Notes under the pieces: generated by a model
Database searches by the model: none
Told to the model about the DNA's origin: nothing
The model's input: only the letters and a program-made list of their open reading frames with translations
Translations under genes and position numbers: made by a program
Shown: piece after piece, positions 57,270 to 64,000 of the stretch
Numbering within the stretch: position 1 is the stretch's first letter
Layout of the letters: each line of letters starts with the position of its first letter
Assembly: GCA_034769895.1 (NCBI GenBank)
Contig: CM068371.1
Location: 402,209,469-402,273,468, forward strand
Direction: 5' to 3'
Length of the DNA: 64,000 nucleotides
From: Magicicada septendecula
Taxonomy: Eukaryota; Arthropoda; Insecta; Hemiptera; Cicadidae

Positions 57270-58110
57270 TAACAACAACAACATTGTTGATAAAAGATGC
57301 TCCATGGGTGGGAAGGGAGGCTTGGGATTTTTGGTGAAACAAGTGGTTTCCTTTTTGTGATTCAAGGTCAAGTCATCAAGCTCCTTGCATATTGGAAGTA
57401 CATCCTGAGCTAACAGATGATGGTATATGCTACCTGTCCTAAGCTGCCGAGTTGCTTCAGCACATTTGCTGTGGACGTCCACATTGGCAAAATCTAAGTG
57501 TCTCCAAAGGGACACTTGGGTGTTGCTAGAGTAATTTATCAACCAGTTTCAACTTTTGAAGAGACACTGACTCGTACAAGCTGAATACCCAATATCATAC
57601 ATTTAAACTTTAACATTTGTGATAGAGGGCATTGTGCTTGTCACTGACAGAGCAGTCAAAACATACCTGATATCATTGTGTTTGATAAAATAACAAGAAA
57701 CGTAGTGATTCCTATAGATGATACAGTTTCTACAGACGATAAGGTTGTGTTAACAATAAAGAAATGAAAAACCAAAATACTAACAATTGGCTTTTGAACT
57801 GAAAGATATAGGTATATAAGTTGTGGGAAGTCAAAATAATTCCAGAAATAGTCTTTTAATGGATTAGTAACAAAAGACTGGCAAAATGTTAAGAGAACTG
57901 CAACTGAACTGCAAAAGTAGCATTTGCAAACCATTTAGAAAGCAATTTCATTGGCTCTGTGAACATTGTCCAGATCATTGAAGAAGGATGTAGTTGTTCA
58001 TAGGATTGTAAGTCAACATAACCAAAGCTACTTCGTTGATTCAGTAATGCCATTACAACATTGTTTCTACTTTCTAAACATGCAACATTTTCCATGTGTA
58101 ATGGAACTAC
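57270..58110 (-). other. Possible exons of an unidentified minus-strand gene
   Basis: Three stretches have better-than-chance coding look. 58108-57890 follows an acceptor-like TTTATTTTGTAG and is open (ENVACLESRNN, SFGYVDLQSYEQLHPSS, MIWTMFTEPM). 57800-57667 lies between CTTTCAG and CAGGTATGT and encodes a hydrophobic segment. 57530-57300 is open and rich in charged residues (RQLRTGSIYHHLLAQDVLP). The family is not recognised, and the donor of the first stretch is not obvious. It may be a membrane-protein gene or a pseudogene. Confidence 0.35.
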
Positions 58111-58329
58111 AAAATAAAAAATAAACTTATAACAATATGATACTTCTAATAATATGATAATCTGAAGCATTAGCAGAGAGAGCTAAAAAAAATGGAAAAA
58201 GTGGAGTGCTCAGGGAAAACTGAACACTATGAGCAATTTAAGCAAAAAGAAAGGAAGCACCAAGGATATAATAAAGGGAACTAAAAGATCTTTTGAAAAA
58301 TTAAAACGTGTTGAAATGCAGGCAAATGT

Positions 58330-60130
58330 TGTAAAAAATAATTGTTGAGATTTCTATCAGACTTTTTGAAATAGTTGCAAAATATTTTAATCAACTTTTA
58401 AATTTCCCGGAACTGATTCAGAAGTTAGAATTGTCAAATATTTATGAAAATTTAGAAGAAGATATACCACTGACTATCGAAGAAATTGAAGAAGTAATTA
58501 AAACTTTGAAAAACAATAAAGCTAGTGGAGAAGACTCCATATATATAACTTTTGAAATGGTCTCTACCAAAGACCAAAAACGATCTACAGTTAATTTTTG
58601 AAGAAATTGGGAAAACAGAAAAAATCCTAGGTGAATGGAAGGTGGGCTTAATACATCCACTGCATAAGAAGGGTGATAAGCAAGAGGTTAACAACTACAG
58701 AGGAATATCTTTACTTCCAGTTGCGTATAAAATATTTTCACATAATTTATTGAACAGAGTAGAAAAACATTGGGTAGAATTTTGGGCGAATATCAGCGTG
58801 GCTTTAGGAAGGGCAGATCCTGTCCAGAACAAATATTCAATCTGAAGTCAATAATCCGTCACAGGCTACTGAATTGAAAGGAGATTGTAGTAACACTTGT
58901 TGATTTCAAAAAGGCCTTTGATTCTGTTGATAGATAAACTATAAATAAAATAATATGAGAATTTGGAGTTAAATCTAAATTGGTAAATATAATCTGTGAA
59001 ACCCTTACAGATACAGTCTCAAAAATAAAATTTATGGGAGAAATATATCAGCCATTCAAAATAAATACAGGTGTAAGACAGGGTGATGGTTTATCCCCAG
59101 TTCTTTTCAACTGTGTCCTGGAGATAGTAGTGAGAATTTGGAATTAAAAATTAAAGGAGTGCAAAATATCATCAATCACGTTAGGAAGAAGGAACAAACA
59201 TATTGAAATTAACTGTTTGGCATTCGCAGATGACTTTGGTATACTTTCTGAACATGTGACATCTGCAGTAACAAGTTAATTTTTTAGAGGACATAGCCAG
59301 TAGAACAGGCGTACGAATTTCTGCAGAAAAAAACAAATTTCTCACGAACATTAAAAATGTGCCAAAATTCCTGCTAACAGATATTGGTCGAATAGAGAGG
59401 GTTAGAAATTTAAGTATCTAGGGGAATAATTCAAGAGAAATGGCTTAGAAAAATCTGCTATAGAAGAAAGGATTCCTAAAATGGAAAGAGCATATGGTAT
59501 AACTAAAGATATTTACAATAAAAAGTGCATATCTAAAAATGCGAAAAATAAGGCATCACAGTACAGTAGGGAGGCCAGAATGCCTGTATGCAAGTGAATG
59601 TCTAGCATTGAATTATAATTTAGACAAACTAGAAATATTGGAAAGACAAATTATTAGGAAAATATTAGGCCCACGAAAACTTCAGAAGGTTTGAAATTAA
59701 GAAGTAATGATAAAATATATAAAAGTATAGAAAATATAACAGAAACAGTGATAAAAAGAAGACTAGTGTTTTTTGGACATTTATATAGAATGGACAGCAA
59801 TAGGGTAACAAAACAGATCTTCAAATATCTGTGGGGAAAGAAGTCAACATCAAGTTGGATTAAAAAGAAGTCCAAAATGATTTAGAAAAAAATAATATAA
59901 ACGCAGAAGAAGCAATTGAAAGAGAAGTTTTTCAGGCAAAAGTGTTAAAAATGGAAGGAGTCCAGGGTAGGAGAGAGAAAAACGCAGGTTCAAAGTGGAC
60001 TGAAGACAGGAAGAGGAGGCATGAAATATGATGAAATAATATTGGAGAAAAAGGAAAGAAGAAGGAGTAAAGAATTGAAATTGGCATATGATCCTCAGAT
60101 GGCGATACAAATAGAAAAAGAAATATGATA
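58330..60130 (+). pseudogene. Degenerate LINE reverse transcriptase
   Basis: RT blocks appear in order but in different frames: an EEIEEVIKTLKNNKASGED stretch at about 58480, HKKGDKQEVNNYRGISLLP at about 58660, VDFKKAFDSVD at about 58895, GVRQGDGLSP at about 59070 and CLAFADD at about 59220. A C-terminal part follows with HEAECLYASE at about 59575 and FFGHLYRM at about 59770. Many stops and shifts show it is dead. The layout fits an RTE/Jockey-like LINE; the clade is not certain. The endonuclease domain is not seen. Confidence 0.75.
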
Positions 60131-60324
60131 CTTCAAAAATATCAAAAGCAAACATATGTTCTTATAATGATTTTAGTCAGCTGAAAGATTAAATTATGAT
60201 AAAAATATAGTATATAGGTGGAGAATAATAAAAATGTTTTATATTTTATGTGTCCTCATTCATGTATTTCAAATAAGCATAATTTTGTATTATATAATTC
60301 TCTTATTTCATGTCTGATTTGCAG

Positions 60325-60489
60325 ATTGTGCTTTGAATATTCACCGAAGTTGTGTTAGAACATTAGAAGAAAATTGCCCTGGACCAATGGTAAAGAAAGA
60401 CAAGGGCAATGACCGGATAAGTAAATTGATGGAACGTATCAGGCCGGAAAATACAAAACGAAAGCCAAGCACCCTCAGTTTAGCACAAG
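60325..60489 (+). CDS. Host exon: end of a C1 domain, RhoGEF-like
   Basis: The exon starts after CTGATTTGCAG and ends CAAG before GTTGGT. In the frame that needs one base from the previous exon, it reads C-A-L-N-I-H-R-S-C-V-R-T-L-E-E-N-C. This matches the second half of a C1 (phorbol-ester/diacylglycerol-type) zinc domain, C-x4-H-x2-C-x7-C. PGPMVKKDKGNDRISKLMER then leads out of the domain. The sequence resembles the C1 domain and linker of arthropod RhoGEF2-type exchange factors, but that assignment is from memory and unproven. The 165-base length, open frame and splice sites support a real exon. The rest of the gene lies outside the window or in introns here. Confidence 0.65.
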
Positions 60490-63400
60490 GTTGGTATAGA
60501 ATATGATATAGTTTATAGTTGTACATATAGGTCAAAGTAATTTAGCCACATGCTTAAAAAATTAATCAGTTGTTTCATATTCATACAAGAAAATAACAAA
60601 ATATCATGTGCTGAGTTTGTGTTATTATTAACAACAAACATGCCTCCCATTCTGTGATATGGCATCCTCAGTTGTAAAGCTGAGATTCAAAAGCAGAGAG
60701 TAAACTTTACTACAGACTCAAATGGACAGCATACAACAGAATAGGTAGTATACATGATTTTAATAATAATAATATCAATGAAATAGTAATTGTCTATGAA
60801 AAAAGAGTCTAATTAGTAAGAATTCTGACCACGCAAGTCAACAAGAAAAAATTGTGTTACAATAGTTTGGACAGTATTAGTAAAATAGTGAAGTGTTTAT
60901 TCATATTTAATGCATTAACACTTCAAGGACCATTGTTGTAATATTACACCACCAGCGGACTTGATATTTTGACAGATAGTGTACATTTACGCCACAGAAC
61001 TAATGCAGAAGGTTTATTAAGCATTTTGGTTCATCTTTCTGGCTTCAGATTGCAGCACTGACTGGAGAAAAGAATGTGAGTGAAATAGTGTAAACAGTTG
61101 GCAGGCACTATGAATTTCCTTACATATGAACTGTTCAACATATGAGAAACAGTTTTTTTTTATGAGAATTTTGAAGTTACTTTGTAATTCTTTTGAATGT
61201 TATTGTGTATCACTGAATGCATTATTTAGCATATTAGCATATTATTATAAAATTGATACATTATAAATTGTTATATTCTTTAACTTGATAATACCCTAGA
61301 AATAACAATATGGTCATAATGCTATGTACTATACTATACTTGCTATTTCAACTTTTCTCTAGTCATTTCCGATAGTTTTCAAGAATATTATGTTTTCATT
61401 TAAAATATTTGTATATAATCTTTATATTCTGCAAAATAAATAATTATGTTTGATGTAAATCATGGCCCATTAGGTCCTAGTGCTAAGTTGTTTTAGTTCA
61501 AGTAATATGATTTCAAAGAATTTTCTTTCTCAAAAAATTACACAAAATGCTGGATAGGAGAGACTCTCTATTACTTATACTTTCGACATATAGAAAAGAT
61601 AATGCAAATATAAAGAGTATGTCCATAACTGTCTGTAACGCATTTGGTGTAATTATTTTTGTTTTGTTTATAAATTGTAGTAAATATTTATGAATGTTTC
61701 GGTTCAGTGGTGGTTTTGAAAATTCTGCTGGTCACAGGGGACAGTCTATGTATAAATGCCATGATGCTCACAGTGTTAATACTTTAACTAACTTATGAGA
61801 ATTGACTTCTTAAAGAGCAAAGCAAATAACTATGTTGGTAACATTGGTCAGTTAATGATCTTTGAACGGTTGAATAAATAATCGACCACCAGAGAAATCA
61901 TTAGTTACAATTTATTTACACTTGCAGTACTTAAAACACTTGTATACACAGTTATCAAATTATACAATTATTGTCCACTGCACATTATGACTATAAATGA
62001 TAAACATCAGCCAAGTACAAAATATAAATAACTACATAATTAACGCTGTCACACATAATTAACAATAATGTTTTGTACTACTAGCCACCACTATTTGCTT
62101 TCATGCAAGGTATATAATGTTTGTGAAAGGTTTCCAGTTGTAGAATAATTGCTTACTGCCTTAACCCCATAAAAAGATCAATAACAAGTGTTGTACCATT
62201 CTGATGCTTACATAATATATGTCAAGTGTTGTTGTGTAAGCCATGCATATGTTACCTAGCACTTCAGTATAACAGTATTTTCATTTTCCAAAATATTATG
62301 TGTTACATAATGTACATTTTCTTCTCCACTTCAGGCATTGGAACCCACCCTATTTAATGCATAGGTTACCATTGACCCCTGTCCACATCGTTTAGAAACA
62401 GTTGGACCTAAGTTATTGAATGAGATATGTGTTCAATAATGTTATTTAGACCTCAGTGGTTGCTTGCCACAGAATGCCATCACTTTCATTCTCAAACAAG
62501 ATATTTTAAAATTGTACTGTTTTTTAAATTGATTGAGAGTACACAGTGATATTTTCAAACTTCCTTTCAGTTTTGGAGCATTATCGGATGATATGTATAT
62601 AACAGAAGATACAATAATGTTGACTCTTAAATCTGTTCTATTGTTATTTCATCTTCCTGTGATGCCATTAGTATGTTATACTGAATGCTAAAAAGGAAAG
62701 CAATAAACTACACATTTGTTTTGTAAAAATAATTCTTGTTTTTCTGTACCATGTATTTATTATAATAGATGTTGATTTATGGAAGTTTTTTTTTTAAATT
62801 ATGCCAATAAAGCGTTCTCAGTATCCATCCTTCATTGTTCTCCAGAGCATGCATATGCAAAATCCTTCTGTTTAAATAGTCAATTAGGCTTTTTCAAAAT
62901 TAACAAATCTAAGATGTTTTCTAGTCGAAGCCTCTTTATTTTTGTGTAATTTGTCTGTGATATGTAATTGTAATGAATATATTATTTGAGCGAGACCTGC
63001 CTCCTCTGAAATGTGAGTGTTCTGTTATTATCCCATGTATGCAGACTCTTGTCATCTTGTTCAACATTTTCTTCACTGTACCACAGATTTTTATACGGGC
63101 AGATCTAAAACATATTAGAGTTAATTCATATTGTCTCTTTCTGTAGTAGTCAGTGTAAATAGTGCGTACTGCATGTAGACTAATTAAAGAAGACATAAAA
63201 TGAATAAGTAAACGTGTGTATAAGTTCATACGATCCCGATAAACGTACATAAATAAGTAGAGTTCATTGTCATAATACTCATTGTTCACAATAGGTAATT
63301 CAGACATTCTTGAAATGTTATAACAGATTCTGAATATTGTAAAATACTGTGGGTGTTTCATGTCAGGTATTTAGAAATTTCAAAAACCCATGTGTGTTTT

Positions 63401-64000
63401 CTGATTTCTGAAATAATGGTACACTTCTATACCACAGCAATTAGAAGCTCTTGTTTAGTTGCAGCTTGTTGAAAAACATATTTCACTTTCCTTGTATAAT
63501 TTTCTGAAGTTGTAAGGATTTGTTAATAGAAATATGTCAATAACTAAGTATGTGGTGTTAACCCCTCAGATAATTACTTCATTATAAAAATTTCCAGCTA
63601 ATTGCTTACATCCATTAAGGCTTGTTTGTGTTGGGCCAGTTCATATTAGGTGCTCCTGTTGGTGACCTGAAAGTCAGTCAACCTTTCACTTATCCTGTGG
63701 TATTAGCCTTTCACTTGTCACTAATACTGGATTACCCATATACCAGAGGGGTAATAACAAGGTGACAGGCCTATCTCGTTTAAGCTGTCTTCAAGCTACT
63801 TAACACATTGACAGCATTTAATTTTTCAAGTTATCTCTATCAAATACCTTTTTCTCCTTTGATGTTAAAAATAGTTCCTGTGCTTTAATTCATTGGTAAA
63901 CTTATGTATTACAGAACCTTTTTAAAGTTCGTCTTTACTTGTGTACATACTCACAAGAATTTGCATTTTTTGTTGTGCCATATTCTGAAGGTTCAATACA
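60490..64000. other. Probable intron of the C1-domain gene; no other feature
   Basis: 3.5 kb of AT-rich DNA with no convincing exon, repeat or RNA gene. A CTCCACTTCAG acceptor-like site at about 62333 is followed by a short open stretch but no donor. The minus-strand frame 63361-62936 has no recognisable motif. Confidence 0.45.

Overview
The window looks like repeat-rich DNA from an animal, most likely an insect or other arthropod. It is strongly AT-rich and has no dense coding. Long terminal repeat (LTR) retroelements of one extended Gypsy-like family dominate it. It also holds a pogo/Tigger transposon, a Tigger-derived deletion element, a Helitron, a Penelope-like fragment and LINE debris. 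Only one host exon is recognisable: a C1-domain exon at 60325-60489. The species cannot be named from the sequence alone.

Layout. 1-4631 is the right part of a minus-strand LTR element (A), followed by a Tigger deletion element (4657-5083) and an old related LTR (about 5232-6327). 7226-27023 is a minus-strand Gypsy element with Gag and protease-RT start. A Tigger transposon sits in its left LTR (7479-9717), a plus-strand LTR fragment replaces part of its body (about 10396-11022), and a second LTR element, C, is inserted at its Gag end (12007-24036, target duplication AGTT). C is itself split by element B (14290-20549, target duplication AACT). 27364-29785 is the 3' end of another minus-strand element (F). 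A Penelope-like fragment (about 29785-34075) is split by a 3.7 kb minisatellite-bearing element. 34076-37494 is minus-strand element D, followed by LTR fragments, a Helitron (39091-40213), and about 7 kb of unassigned DNA. Element E (minus, 47777-56709, target duplication AGTA) follows and carries a solo LTR inside it (51097-53048). The right end holds a LINE remnant (about 58330-60130) and what looks like host intron plus the C1 exon.

The most interesting content is a set of five related, apparently non-autonomous LTR elements (A-E). Each codes, or coded, for one protein of about 360-500 residues. Its N-terminus and coiled coil resemble the Gag N-terminus of the neighbouring Gypsy element. 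The capsid and zinc finger are replaced by an unrecognised C-terminal domain with a T-D-G-D motif and an almost invariant final D-D-G-G. B and E have intact reading frames; A, C and D are broken. Several of the elements also keep a decayed piece of pol, a splice-site-flanked block near the 3' end, and a hairpin abutting the polypurine tract whose stem is preserved while its bases change. The working model, which is inference, is that these are parasites of a Gypsy lineage. They would keep the cis signals plus a Gag-derived protein that could co-assemble with the partner's Gag. The partner seen here encodes a Gag with a RanBP2-type zinc finger in place of the usual CCHC knuckle.
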